Shown one piece after another: positions 26,801 through 35,549 of a DNA stretch of 64,000 nucleotides. The DNA lies in NCBI RefSeq assembly GCF_965237655.1, contig NZ_CBDEGB010000002.1:310001-374000 (forward strand), in the 5' to 3' direction. The translations under genes were made by a program, and so were the position numbers. Every line of letters begins with the position of its first letter. Positions within the stretch are counted from its first letter, which is position 1. Below the pieces are notes generated by a model. That model was not told the origin of the DNA and made no database searches. It saw only the letters and a program-made list of their open reading frames with translations. Origin of the DNA: Poriferisodalis sp965237655. GTDB taxonomy: Bacteria; Actinomycetota; Acidimicrobiia; Acidimicrobiales; Poriferisodalaceae.

Positions 26801-27547
26801 GTGGCGAGACGGGCGAACAGATGGAGATTGCGCGGCCCAGGAGGTTTGCTGGCCGCCGACGGCACGGCCGGCTATCGGGCGTGGCGGGCGGCGCGCGGGC
26901 TCATTCGCATCGTGCTGTACCGAATGTTCCGCGTGCGCGCCACCGGGCAGGAGCGCCTGCGGGCGAACGGCCCATTGATTTACGCGCCCGTTCACCGCAG
27001 CCACCTCGACGGCCCACTCGTCGGGAGCCTCACCCATCATCGAGTTCGCTACCTGGGCAAAGAGGAGCTCTTCCATCCCAAGCCGCTCGGCTGGTTCATG
27101 CGCTCGATCGGGACCTTCCCAGTGCGGCGAGGCGAGGCCGACCTCGACGCAATGCGTGCGGCGCTGCAATTGTTGCGAGACGGCGAGGCGATGCTGGTCT
27201 TTCCTGAAGGGACGCGACAGCCCTCCGATGACATCGGCCCGATCTTCGACGGCACCGCGTGGCTGGCGGCCAAATCGGGGGCTCCAGTGCTGCCTGTGGG
27301 AGTCGCCGGCACACGCGAGGCCATGCCCAGCGGCGCGAAGTTCCCCAAGAGGACACAGGTGGCGATCGTGGTGGGCGAACCCCTTGCACCGCCGACAAGG
27401 CCAGACGGGGGACGTGCCCGGCGACCTGACATGACCGCGTGGACGGCGACGTTGCGGGACGCGCTGGAGGACTGCCAGCGGAGTGCACGAGCGCTGGCGA
27501 ACGAGCCCGGCCGTGGGCGCACGCCTATGCGCGATCTTGTGCCGTGA
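26801..27547 (+). CDS. 1-acyl-sn-glycerol-3-phosphate acyltransferase (PlsC family)
   Basis: About 248 residues of the LPLAT/PlsC family, which acylate lysophosphatidate or related lipids at the membrane. The H-x4-D motif (HRSHLDG) and the glycerophosphate-binding motif FPEGTR are both present with correct spacing (about 75 residues). GTG 26801 is proposed as start; the frame is open further upstream, but those codons look non-coding. Its TGA overlaps the GTG of the first CaiB gene, so lipid acyl transfer and CoA-transferase genes are translationally coupled. Confidence 0.82.
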   Translation: MARRANRWRLRGPGGLLAADGTAGYRAWRAARGLIRIVLYRMFRVRATGQERLRANGPLIYAPVHRSHLDGPLVGSLTHHRVRYLGKEELFHPKPLGWFMRSIGTFPVRRGEADLDAMRAALQLLRDGEAMLVFPEGTRQPSDDIGPIFDGTAWLAAKSGAPVLPVGVAGTREAMPSGAKFPKRTQVAIVVGEPLAPPTRPDGGRARRPDMTAWTATLRDALEDCQRSARALANEPGRGRTPMRDLVP

Positions 27548-28821
27548 TCGGACCCGATCACCTTTCACCGGTGTGGCCGAAGCCCGAGCCCGGAGCGCTG
27601 GCCGGCATCCGCATCTGCGACTTCACCGGGCAGCTGGCCGGCGCTGGCGCCACCAAGATCCTGGCGGCCCTCGGTGCGGAGGTGATCCGCATTGAAGACC
27701 CCGTGCGGCAGGGCCGTTGGGACATCCTGCGGGGCACCCAGCCGTTCGTGGGCGAACACCGCGGCATCGAAGCCGGGGGCGCGTTCAACAATCACAGCGC
27801 CGGAAAGCTGGGTATTACGCTCAACCTGCGAGACGACCGGGCGAAGGAGCTGCTCGCTGAACTCGTCGCGGTCAGCGACGCGGTCACCGAGAATTTCGCA
27901 GCCGGTGTGATGGACCGCCTCGGCTTCGGCTACGAGGCGCTGTGTGCCATCAAGCCCGACATCGTCTACGTCTCGAACAGCGGCTTCGGTGCGAGCGGTC
28001 CGTATGCCAGCTTCCGGTCGTGGGGCCCGATTGCCCAGGCGGTGTCGGGCCTGACGTTTCAGTCCGGCCTGCCCGATCTGCCGCCTGCCGGCTGGGGTTA
28101 CTCGTTCATGGATCACACCGGCGCCTACTACATGGCGATCGCGATCGGCATGGCGCTGTTTCATCGTCGGCGCACCGGCGAGGGCCAGTGGGTGGACTTG
28201 GCCTGCATTGAGGCGGCTGGCACCCTCCACGGCGCAGCCTCGCTGGATTTCACCGTGAACGGCAGGACGGCTCGGCGCAACGGCATGCCCAACAGCAACC
28301 GTTCGCAGTCCCCAGCGATGGCGCCGCACGGCATCTTTGCGTGCCGCGGCGACGACGAGTGGGTGGCGATCGCGGTGCGCAGCGACGATGACTGGCAGCG
28401 TTTCGCGCACGCAGTGAACGAACCGTGGGCGAACGAAGCGCGCTGGGAGCGGCTCGCGGGCCGCTTGGCGGACGAAGACGAACTGGATCGGTTGGTCGGT
28501 GAGTGGACGGCGGGCCGCACTAGGCAAGGTGTTTCCCAACACCTCATCGCGGCAGAGGTGCCAGCCGCGCCGGTGCTGCGCCCCAGCGAGCGCATCGACG
28601 GCGATCCCCGCACCGAGGACTGGGGAATGTGGGTCACCGTGCCGCATCGGGAGGTGGGCGACACCCGGGTCGAAGGTTTGCCGGTCCGCTTGTCGGAAAC
28701 CGATTGGGCGATCGGCCGCGCCGCTCCATGTCTGGGCGAGGACAACCGGTACGTCTTCGGCGAAGTGCTCGGCCGCAGCGACGACGAAATCGCTGCGCTG
28801 GCTGCCGACGGGGTCATCTGA
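27544..28821 (+). CDS. CaiB/BaiF-type (family III) CoA-transferase, first copy
   Basis: A 425-residue family III CoA-transferase, which moves CoA between carboxylic acids. It opens LAGIRICDFTGQLAGAGATKILAALGAEVIRIEDP, and the active-site Asp typical of the family falls in the D-I-V-Y-V-S-N-S-G-F-G-A-S-G-P-Y-A region. GTG 27544 overlaps the PlsC stop by four bases; the longer frame (from 27439) would run through PlsC. Its stop overlaps the second copy's ATG by one base. Family III enzymes are often two different subunits or two linked paralogues, which fits the pair here. Confidence 0.88.
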   Translation: MIGPDHLSPVWPKPEPGALAGIRICDFTGQLAGAGATKILAALGAEVIRIEDPVRQGRWDILRGTQPFVGEHRGIEAGGAFNNHSAGKLGITLNLRDDRAKELLAELVAVSDAVTENFAAGVMDRLGFGYEALCAIKPDIVYVSNSGFGASGPYASFRSWGPIAQAVSGLTFQSGLPDLPPAGWGYSFMDHTGAYYMAIAIGMALFHRRRTGEGQWVDLACIEAAGTLHGAASLDFTVNGRTARRNGMPNSNRSQSPAMAPHGIFACRGDDEWVAIAVRSDDDWQRFAHAVNEPWANEARWERLAGRLADEDELDRLVGEWTAGRTRQGVSQHLIAAEVPAAPVLRPSERIDGDPRTEDWGMWVTVPHREVGDTRVEGLPVRLSETDWAIGRAAPCLGEDNRYVFGEVLGRSDDEIAALAADGVI

Positions 28822-30077
28822 TGGCCGGTGAAGGGGCTCCGCGTCCGCTTGACGAACTCCGGGTCATCGAGCTGACCTCGGAGCGCTGCGCGCTCGCGGG
28901 GAAGCTGCTGGCTGACATGGGCGCCGACGTGATCGTGGTGGAGCCGCCGAGTGGCTCACCGATGCGTGACTACGAGCCGTTCGCTGCAGACGAATCCGAT
29001 CCCGAAGGCGCCCTGTGGTGGTGGCACTACAACACGTCGAAGCGCTCGGTGGTGATCGACCTCGACACCGACGAGGGCGCTCACGACTTCCAGCGTCTCG
29101 TCGGCACTGCAGACGTCGTGTTCGAAGCTGAACCGCTCGGCCGGCTTGGCGCGCTCGGGCTCGACTGGAACCAGCTCGGCGGGCTGGCGGCAGAAACATC
29201 AGATACCGCAGGGGACGCCGGACGCAACGAACGGCTCGTTTGGGTCTCGATCACCCACAACGGGCGTGAGCGTCCCGACCCGCCGGCAACCGACCTCACC
29301 GTGCTGGCTGAAGGGGGGCCCGTGTGGTCGTGCGGCTATGACGACCATTCCATCGCGCCGGTGCGTGGCGGCGGGAATCAAGGCCTGCAGATGGCCTGCC
29401 ACTACGCCGTGGCCACGTTGATGGCGGCGCTGATGTGGCGGGAAGACTCGGGCCGTGGCCAGCTCATCGACGTGTCGATGCTCGGCGCCGCGAACGCAAC
29501 CTGCGAGTTCGCGACCTACTTCTGGCTGAACCAGCAGGTCGATGTGCAGCGCCAGACCGGCCGTCACGCTCTCCCGCAGCTGTCTGAGCCCACGCAGGTT
29601 CGTTGCGCCGACGGCCGCTGGCTCAATACCGGGGTGCCGCCCCGGCGTGGACCGGAGTTTGCAGCGCTGGCTGGCTGGGTCGCTGAACTCGGACTCACCG
29701 ACGAATGCCCGTACACCGAATTGCTGGCACTGGGCGAGGATTACGAGCAGATCGACGTCTTGCATCTGGCTGCGGACCCGCTCGGTGCTGAGGTGTTCGG
29801 CGCAGGCCGCGACACCATCAACTTCCTGGCCGAGCGCCTAGGCGCACACGAGCTCTTTGTAGGCCTGCAGTCGCTCGGGCTGGCCTGCGGCATCGTGTAT
29901 TCGCCCGAAGAGATGCTCGCCGACGAGCATGTCGTGGCCCGAGGCTTCCCCGTCGAGATCGACCACGACGGGACTGCCGTCACCTATCCCGGAGCGCCCT
30001 ACCAGTTCTCTGCGACGCCATGGCACGCCACGCGAGCCCCGCGCCTCGGCGAGCACCAAGGCCTGCTCACTGACTGA
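28821..30077 (+). CDS. CaiB/BaiF-type (family III) CoA-transferase, second copy
   Basis: A 418-residue paralogue of the preceding gene. It begins LDELRVIELTSERCALAGKLLADMGADVIVVEPPSGSPMRDYEPF and has the N-T-S-K-R-S-V-V-I-D-L family segment. The region around VWVSITHNGRERPDPPATDLTVLAEGG holds the expected catalytic neighbourhood, with VSITHNG where active copies usually have V-S-I-T-P-F-G. ATG 28821 shares its first base with the upstream stop. Likely forms a complex or sequential pathway with the first copy. Substrate unknown. Confidence 0.87.
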   Translation: MAGEGAPRPLDELRVIELTSERCALAGKLLADMGADVIVVEPPSGSPMRDYEPFAADESDPEGALWWWHYNTSKRSVVIDLDTDEGAHDFQRLVGTADVVFEAEPLGRLGALGLDWNQLGGLAAETSDTAGDAGRNERLVWVSITHNGRERPDPPATDLTVLAEGGPVWSCGYDDHSIAPVRGGGNQGLQMACHYAVATLMAALMWREDSGRGQLIDVSMLGAANATCEFATYFWLNQQVDVQRQTGRHALPQLSEPTQVRCADGRWLNTGVPPRRGPEFAALAGWVAELGLTDECPYTELLALGEDYEQIDVLHLAADPLGAEVFGAGRDTINFLAERLGAHELFVGLQSLGLACGIVYSPEEMLADEHVVARGFPVEIDHDGTAVTYPGAPYQFSATPWHATRAPRLGEHQGLLTD

Positions 30078-30117
30078 GCGCTGCATCGCAACGCCCGGCG
30101 TCGGTTGCGCGCGTTGG

Positions 30118-30861
30118 CTACTTGTCAGGGTTGTGGAAGCGCGCCGCCTTGGCCAGCTCACGCACTTCAGCACGCTCATCGGGGGTCAGGCACTCGAAAT
30201 CGGGCGCGTGGAGCTTGTCGGTGAGCCCTTCGATTTCTTCGCGGGCATCGGCAAGGTGGCTGACGTCGGGATAGGGCTTCTCCCAGCCGAAGAACTCCGC
30301 GTTCCACTCGCCCGCTGGGCCTGACAGGATCGCCTCGAGTGGGCCCATCCCCAGCGCCTGTACTGCAACGGCGTGCCGTCCGAAGCGCAGCTCTCGCATG
30401 ATCTGGGCCATGAAGAACGCGTGCGCTGGCCCTCCGGTGTCGGGCCGCGGCAGGTCTCGCCAGCCGACGAATGTCGGTGCCCCCTGCGGGACGGCGGAGT
30501 CCACGACGCGTTCGAGCAGTTCGCCGAGGTGTCCGGCGCCTTCCATGCCGGCGAGCCGCTTCTCGCCGTATTCGGCACAGATGTCGCCCCAGATCAGCGC
30601 TCCGTCGGACGGCTTCATGACAGCGCGTCCTTCTTCGGTCATCGAGCGCATCTTCTGCGGAGCCCAGAAGAAGGCGGCACCGATGACGTTGTCGACCGGG
30701 CATTCGCCCAAGACGCCCAGCCGACCCGTTGCATATGCGCCCATGCCTTCTGCCATGCCGCGCTGAGCCGCCTTTTCCAGCGTGGAGGGGTCCATCAACC
30801 AGTCCATCGCCAGCATTCCCACTGAGCCGCGCATGCTGCGGGCAACTGCGGTTGTCTCCAT
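30118..30861 (-). CDS. SCO6745-family protein
   Basis: A 247-residue actinobacterial conserved protein. The pattern YATGRLGVLGECPVDNVIGAAFFWAPQKM, then DGALIWGDICAEYGEKRLAGMEGAG, then PTFVGWRDLPRP and a REL-F-G-R-H-A segment matches the SCO6745 family as I know it. This family is helical, of unknown biochemical role and frequent next to oxidoreductases. ATG 30861 is chosen as the first Met after the basic leader. It is convergent with the CaiB operon and divergent from the LLM oxidoreductase gene. Confidence 0.6.
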   Translation of the reverse strand: METTAVARSMRGSVGMLAMDWLMDPSTLEKAAQRGMAEGMGAYATGRLGVLGECPVDNVIGAAFFWAPQKMRSMTEEGRAVMKPSDGALIWGDICAEYGEKRLAGMEGAGHLGELLERVVDSAVPQGAPTFVGWRDLPRPDTGGPAHAFFMAQIMRELRFGRHAVAVQALGMGPLEAILSGPAGEWNAEFFGWEKPYPDVSHLADAREEIEGLTDKLHAPDFECLTPDERAEVRELAKAARFHNPDK

Positions 30862-31033
30862 GGCCCGTCGTCCCTTCCCTGGGTCCTTGTGGCGCACAGT
30901 CTGTCCGATGCAGCCGACGCGCGCCGCAGCGAGCCCAAGGCGATGTGGCGTAGCCTCGATGACGCCAGAATTGCTGGATCACCCGAGCGCGGTCTCTAGG
31001 CCGGCGCCGGGTATCCGAACAGGGGAGCACATC

Positions 31034-32146
31034 ATGCACGTGGGTTACTCGGCCGTCTTCCAGAACCCGGAGAATGCGCTCTCGGACCGCGAGGTCTGGG
31101 ATCAGGAGATCCGCATGGTCGAGGAAGCCGAGGATCTCGGCTTTGACTCGATCTGGACCGTGGAGCACCACTTCACCGACTACACGATGTGCCCCGATCC
31201 CGTGCAGTTCCTGACCTGGGTTGCGGGCAAGACGAATCTTCAGCTCGGCACCGCAGTCATCGTGCTGCCGTGGCACGACCCGATGCGGGTCGCCGAACAG
31301 GTGACCGTGCTCGACAACCTCTCCGACGGCCGCCTCATCCTGGGCATCGGGCGCGGCCTGGCGCGTATCGAGTACGAGGGCTTCCGAGTGGACATGAACT
31401 CCAGCCGGGAGCGCTTCTTGGAGTACGCCAAGATGCTGATCGAGGGCCTCGAGCAGGGCTACGTAGAGCACGACGGCGAGTTCGTGCAGCAGCCACGCCG
31501 CGAGATCCGCCCCACCCCGCAGCACTCATTCAAGGGTCGCACCTACGCCGCTGCCGTGTCGCCCGAAGGCATGCCCCTCATGGCGCAGCTCGGCATCGGG
31601 CTGCTGGTGATCCCCCAGAAGCCGTGGGAGATCGTCGAAGCCGACTTCGCCGCCTATCACGGCGAGTGGGTCAGGCACCACACCGCACCGCCGCCGCCGC
31701 CGCTGTCGGGCGGATTCTGCTACGTCGACACCAAGGCCGACCGTGCTGAAGAGAAGGCAATGGAGCACATCTGCAACTACTACGGCACGGTCATGAAGCA
31801 CTACGAGTTCGGCCCCAAGCGGCCGCACGAGGGCGTCAAGGGCTACGAGTTCTACGAGGGCATTTCCAAGTACATCGATCGCCATGGAGCGCGTGGCGCC
31901 GCCGAGGATTTCGCTCGGCTGATGCCCTTCGGCACACCCGATCAGGTGCTGGAGAAGATTCAGGTCATCAGGGACAAGATCGACATGGCGGCGTTCTTCC
32001 CGAACCTGAGCTTCGCCGGCATGACGTGGACCGAGGCTCGACGCAATCGCGACCTGTTCGCCACCGAGGTGCTGCCGGTGCTCAGGGAGTGGGACACCGC
32101 GCCGGTCGGCCTCGCTGCCACCGAGCTCGCCACTGCTGCTGCCTGA
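31034..32146 (+). CDS. LLM-class flavin/F420-dependent oxidoreductase
   Basis: A 370-residue luciferase-like monooxygenase-fold protein. It has MVEEAEDLGFDSIWTVEHHFTDYTMCPDPVQFLTWVAGKT, the F420/FMN-binding LGTAVIVLPWHDPMRVAEQVTVLDNLSDGRLILGIGRGLARIEYEGF, and a C-terminal barrel end. The start is ATG 31034, with AGGGGAG 7-13 bases upstream; the frame is open much further upstream but is non-coding in appearance. Bacterial luciferase-like dimers oxygenate aldehydes or sulfur compounds, or oxidise alcohols with F420. The family is secure, the cofactor is not decided. Confidence 0.88.
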   Translation: MHVGYSAVFQNPENALSDREVWDQEIRMVEEAEDLGFDSIWTVEHHFTDYTMCPDPVQFLTWVAGKTNLQLGTAVIVLPWHDPMRVAEQVTVLDNLSDGRLILGIGRGLARIEYEGFRVDMNSSRERFLEYAKMLIEGLEQGYVEHDGEFVQQPRREIRPTPQHSFKGRTYAAAVSPEGMPLMAQLGIGLLVIPQKPWEIVEADFAAYHGEWVRHHTAPPPPPLSGGFCYVDTKADRAEEKAMEHICNYYGTVMKHYEFGPKRPHEGVKGYEFYEGISKYIDRHGARGAAEDFARLMPFGTPDQVLEKIQVIRDKIDMAAFFPNLSFAGMTWTEARRNRDLFATEVLPVLREWDTAPVGLAATELATAAA

Positions 32147-32183
32147 CTTCAGCCCAGCGTTCCCGACGCCCTGCAGCTGCCTC

Positions 32184-32327
32184 GGCTCTAAGGCAGACAC
32201 AGCCGGCAGTATTGCTGCCGCCGGAGTTTCTTCGTGCGCGATCCGTGCTGACCAGACGATTGCGTGCTGGGGACGCAACAACACCGGTCAGACGAACGCG
32301 CCAGCGGGACAGTTCGGAAGCGCGTAG
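32184..32327 (+). pseudogene. RCC1-repeat protein relic
   Basis: A 47-codon remnant with no start codon, ending at TAG 32325. It contains SSCAIRADQTIACWGRNNTGQ followed by TNAPAGQFGSA, the unmistakable blade repeat of bacterial RCC1/BNR-type beta propellers (C-A-[IL]-x-x-D-x-T-[IL]-x-C-W-G). Only one repeat survives, so it is the debris of a large secreted propeller protein. Confidence 0.6.
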
Positions 32328-32681
32328 TCCAAGGCTGGGTCACCACACGTCTCTGGGCCAGTGTCCCTACGCTCGGACGGTTGGTCACTTGCGGCTCGGC
32401 TCTCACTCTGAGCGAGCCGTGAGGTCCTGACCTGTCGGCCGATCCTCGACACACAGCGTCCTGCCGAGGGCCGTCAGGGCTGCTTCGATATCGGCGAGCT
32501 GGATCGGCCGACGAACGACCGTGGGGGACTGTAGGGCTCTTTCCCCACGCCATCGGTTCTGTCTCAACCGCCTAGCCATCCGTGCCAGCTGTTGACGCAG
32601 CTCCTTATGTCGCCCTGCGTGCTTGTGTCGAACGGTTCGCCGTTGAACTTGCGCGCCGTGCTCAGGTACTCGGTCATGCGG
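32328..32681. other. Non-coding patch of gene debris
   Basis: Between the RCC1 relic and hicB only fragments are visible, including an antitoxin-like C-terminus on the minus strand (32403-32523) and a 37-codon minus-strand frame from 32677 to 32564 with no recognisable features. Together with 32147-32327 this is the longest gene-free run in the window (about 535 bp). Confidence 0.5.
32403..32523 (-). pseudogene. C-terminal relic of a second HicB-like antitoxin
   Basis: On the minus strand a 40-codon frame reads TVVRRPIQLADIEAALTALG then RTLCVED and ends at TGA 32403-32405. It closely resembles the end of the intact HicB nearby (RVRRLIDPYGRVKLPSLEAALAALGVSLVAE). No start codon or N-terminal domain remains. 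It is probably a degraded duplicate of the neighbouring antitoxin. Confidence 0.45.
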
Positions 32682-33140
32682 TCATAGCTGCGCGCTGGGC
32701 ACGGCTTCGGCCACCAAAGACACGCCGAGAGCTGCGAGAGCGGCTTCCAGCGAGGGGAGCTTGACACGGCCATAGGGGTCGATGAGGCGACGGACCCGTG
32801 CGGGACGCACACCGAGTCGCACGGCGAGGCTCTGAGCCGTGACGCCTTGCGAGCGCATGGCCGTATACAGGGCGAGTCTCGCTGCTACGGCAGGGGACAC
32901 GGCAATTAGGACCTGACCGGGCGCGGCGTCGCTCGGCTCGGGGAGGTCTTCGCTGTCGTGCAGATAGCCACCCAAGGCCACCTCGAGGCAGTCCTGCAGC
33001 CGATTTGTGATCTCTTCCACCGTCGATCCACAGGTGTGTGCCCCGTGGACGTCGGGAAATGAGGCGTTATACGCCTCGCGCCCGGTCAGGCGAGTTTCCT
33101 CTTCATCGGGCACGACATCGCACGGATAGGCATATCGCAT
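32682..33140 (-). CDS. hicB: HicB-family antitoxin with XRE-like C-terminus
   Basis: A 152-residue antitoxin. The N-terminal HicB fold (YPCDVVPDEEETRLTGREAYNASFPDVHGAHTCGSTVEEITNRLQDCLEVALGGYL) is followed by a helix-turn-helix (SQGVTAQSLAVRLGVRPARVRRLIDP) and a short extra domain (LPSLEAALAALGVSLVAEA). It begins 3 bases after the hicA stop, so both are on one transcript. The HTH should bind the operon's promoter. Its C-terminus is echoed by a relic 160 bases further on. Confidence 0.85.
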   Translation of the reverse strand: MRYAYPCDVVPDEEETRLTGREAYNASFPDVHGAHTCGSTVEEITNRLQDCLEVALGGYLHDSEDLPEPSDAAPGQVLIAVSPAVAARLALYTAMRSQGVTAQSLAVRLGVRPARVRRLIDPYGRVKLPSLEAALAALGVSLVAEAVPSAQL

Positions 33141-33143
33141 CGC

Positions 33144-33350
33144 TCAGAAGTCCTTCTTGTCGATATCGAGGTCCCTCAGCATCGAGCGGAGCGTCCCAAG
33201 TCGCAGTTCGCCTCTCGGCACGAAGGTTCGCCGCCCTCCTAGCCAGATACCGGCATGGCTGCCCTTGCCGCTGGCTGGCACGTACTCGATTGGCAGCCCG
33301 CGTTGCCGAGCGTAGCGGCGGAGGCGGCGCAGGAACTCCCGGTCGGTCAT
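33144..33350 (-). CDS. hicA: HicA-type toxin
   Basis: A 68-residue HicA-like protein: TDREFLRRLRRYARQRGLPIEYVPASGKGSHAGIWLGGRRTFVPRGELRLGTLRSMLRDLDI. It keeps the catalytic GSH but has an insert relative to the 5.5-kb copy and a different C-terminus, so the two hicAB systems are only distantly related. ATG 33350 is preferred to the 33407 start because the extra N-terminus is absent from the family. First gene of the pair, in the usual toxin-first order. Confidence 0.82.
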   Translation of the reverse strand: MTDREFLRRLRRYARQRGLPIEYVPASGKGSHAGIWLGGRRTFVPRGELRLGTLRSMLRDLDIDKKDF

Positions 33351-33476
33351 GCGCTGCGAGCCCACAACGGAAGCCTCGCTGCGTCGATTGGTTTTCTGGG
33401 CGGGCACCCGCTACGCGTTTCGGCCATGATGTTCGGCGCTGTGCCGGCTCAGCGGCGCGTAGGGAGGCGAGACAGA

Positions 33477-33776
33477 TGAAATTTGGTCTGATTTCTGCGA
33501 ACTTGATGGAAAATGTCGAAGGCTCTTTGGCGGCCGAGACTGCTCAGACCGCCGAAGAAGTCGGTTTCGATTCGCTGTGGGCAATCGAGCATGTGGTCGT
33601 GCCCAAGTCCTACAGCTCCACCTATCCCTACGACGAGGGCGGTCGCCTGTTCAAGGGCGCGAGCCAGCTCGACCGTGCCGATCCTGGTCGGCGGCCACAG
33701 TGATCGTTCAGCCCGGCGAGCGGGCGAGCTCGGCGAGACCTACGGACAGATACTCGCCGACTATGCCGATGCCTGA
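33477..33776 (+). pseudogene. LLM-class oxidoreductase, truncated and frameshifted
   Basis: The first 61 codons are a normal LLM-type N-terminus (MKFGLISANLMENVEGSLAA, EVGFDSLWAIEHVVVPKSYSSTYPYDEGGRLFKG). Then, after a shift to another frame, the segment VPILVGGHSDRSARRAGELGETYG and a stop at 33776 gives the end that belongs about 120 codons later in an intact gene. So an internal deletion removed the middle of the barrel. The remaining parts cannot fold as the enzyme. An intact relative lies at 31.0 kb. Confidence 0.75.
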
Positions 33777-33822
33777 GGTCGCGTCCGCTGACGCCACCGG
33801 ACCGAGTTAGAGGAGTTCAGTG

Positions 33823-35403
33823 ATGCCTGAATACGGCGACGGTGACGCGATCAGCCACGAGGAGCGAGTCGCCGACCTGCACGCCCGTGCTGAGGTGATC
33901 CGCGGCGACATGGGCGGCGCGTCCAAAGTCCAATCCATGGCTGCCGAAGGCGACCGGACGATCCGCGAGCACATCGATGCGTTCGTTGACAAGGGCAGCT
34001 TCCGCGAAATCGGGACGTTCACCCGGTCGCTGCGTCCCGAGATGCGTGACATCACCCCGGGGGACGGCAAGATCGGCGGGCACGGCGAGGTCGACGGCCG
34101 TCCCGTTGCCGTGTTCGGCGATGACATCACAGTGCTGCGCGGATCGAGCTCGATCGTGGGCACTCGCAAGGAGTCCCGCCTGTATGACCGAGCGCTCGCC
34201 ATGGGCATCCCCATCGTGCACTTCGGCGAGACCGGCGGCGGCCGCATTCCCGACCTCATGGGCTCGGAGGGAATCTCAGAGCCAGGAGCCATGTTCGAGA
34301 TGGCCCAGCGACGGCACCGGGTGCCGATGGCCACCATGATCTGTGGTCAGTCCTTCGGCGGTTCGTCGTTCCTGTCGGCACTCAGTGACTACGTGGTCAT
34401 GGTGCGGGGCTCGTGTTTGGCGGTTACCTCGCCGAAGGTGTTCGAGATCGCGACCGGCGAGGTCATTTCGTTCGAAGACGTGGGCGGCGTGGACGTGCAT
34501 GCCCGCATCACCGGGCAGATCGACCTCGGCGTCGACACCGACGAAGAGGGATACGCAGCGATTCGGCGGTGGCTGTCGTACTTGCCGTCGAACGCCACCG
34601 AATCGGCGCCGCGGGCCGAGCCACGAGGCGGCGACGGCGCTGACCCGGAGCTCGCCCGGATGGTGCCGGCGCGCCGTACTCGCGGCTACGACATGCGGCG
34701 CGTCGTGGCCCGTATCTGCGATCCGGAGTCAGTATTCGAACTGCAGCCGAATTACGCCCGCAATGTCGTCTGCGCTCTCGCCCGCCTCGACGGCTACGCG
34801 GTCGGAGTCGTCGCCAACAATCCGATGTTCCAAGCCGGCACCCTCGACCCGCAGGCTTGCCACAAGATCATCCGCATGGCCACCGTCTGCGACTCGTACA
34901 ACATTCCCATGGTCTTCCTGGTCGATGTGCCGGGCTTCATGGTCGGCAAGCGTGTCGAGCACGACCTGATGCTGCACTGGGGAATGCGCATGATGCACGC
35001 GCTGCAGAATGCCTCCACGCCGACGCTGACGGTGTGCCTGCGCAAGGCATTCGGCCTGGCGTGGCAGGCCATGAACGGCTCACGAATGCCGAGCCATGGC
35101 ATCTACTGCTGGCCCGGTGCCGAGATTGGCTTCATGGATCCCGAGGTCGGCGTCAACGTGGCATTCGGCTCGAAGCTCGACCGGATCGCCGACCCCGACG
35201 AACGCGAAGCCGAACGTCTGAAGCTCGTGGCCGAGGTCGGCGAGGCCACGAACCCCTTCGAAGCCGCTGGCACCATGCGCATCGACGAGATGATCGATCC
35301 CGCTGATACCCGCCGCGTGCTCATCTCCGATCTTCGAATGCTGGCCAACCGCGCAGTGCCCCCGCCCGAGCAGCGAGCCCTCAGCTACTGGCCGAGCTGC
35401 TGA
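33823..35403 (+). CDS. Acyl-CoA carboxylase carboxyltransferase subunit (second, orphan)
   Basis: A 526-residue carboxyltransferase: HIDAFVDKGSFREIGTF, the acyl-CoA site GGGRIPDLMGSEG, and the second-half motifs VDVPGFMVGKRVEHDLMLHWGMRMMHALQ and MPSHGIYCWPGAEIGFMDPEVGVNVAFGSKLDRI. The last resembles the propionyl/acetyl-type beta subunits. No biotin carboxylase or BCCP is adjacent, so it must use a distant alpha subunit (for example the 12-14 kb one) or act in decarboxylation. ATG 33823 follows AGGAG by 7 bases; a GTG at 33820 is possible. Confidence 0.88.
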   Translation: MPEYGDGDAISHEERVADLHARAEVIRGDMGGASKVQSMAAEGDRTIREHIDAFVDKGSFREIGTFTRSLRPEMRDITPGDGKIGGHGEVDGRPVAVFGDDITVLRGSSSIVGTRKESRLYDRALAMGIPIVHFGETGGGRIPDLMGSEGISEPGAMFEMAQRRHRVPMATMICGQSFGGSSFLSALSDYVVMVRGSCLAVTSPKVFEIATGEVISFEDVGGVDVHARITGQIDLGVDTDEEGYAAIRRWLSYLPSNATESAPRAEPRGGDGADPELARMVPARRTRGYDMRRVVARICDPESVFELQPNYARNVVCALARLDGYAVGVVANNPMFQAGTLDPQACHKIIRMATVCDSYNIPMVFLVDVPGFMVGKRVEHDLMLHWGMRMMHALQNASTPTLTVCLRKAFGLAWQAMNGSRMPSHGIYCWPGAEIGFMDPEVGVNVAFGSKLDRIADPDEREAERLKLVAEVGEATNPFEAAGTMRIDEMIDPADTRRVLISDLRMLANRAVPPPEQRALSYWPSC

Positions 35404-35549
35404 CGTTTCGTGCCGCCAAGCGCCGTGTACGCAGCCTGCGGCGTAACCCATCTGGGAGCTAGCCCGCAGTAGTGTCTCGCGAGGTTGTCGAGCGGCCATG
35501 AAGTCGGTCGAGAACATCGAGAGTGCTGACGACTGGGGAGTTCTGTGTC

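Noticed and set aside
30087..30109. Hairpin CGCAAC...GTTGCG between convergent CaiB and SCO6745 genes
   Set aside because: Only a 6-bp stem with an 11-base loop and no T-tract; too weak to call a terminator.
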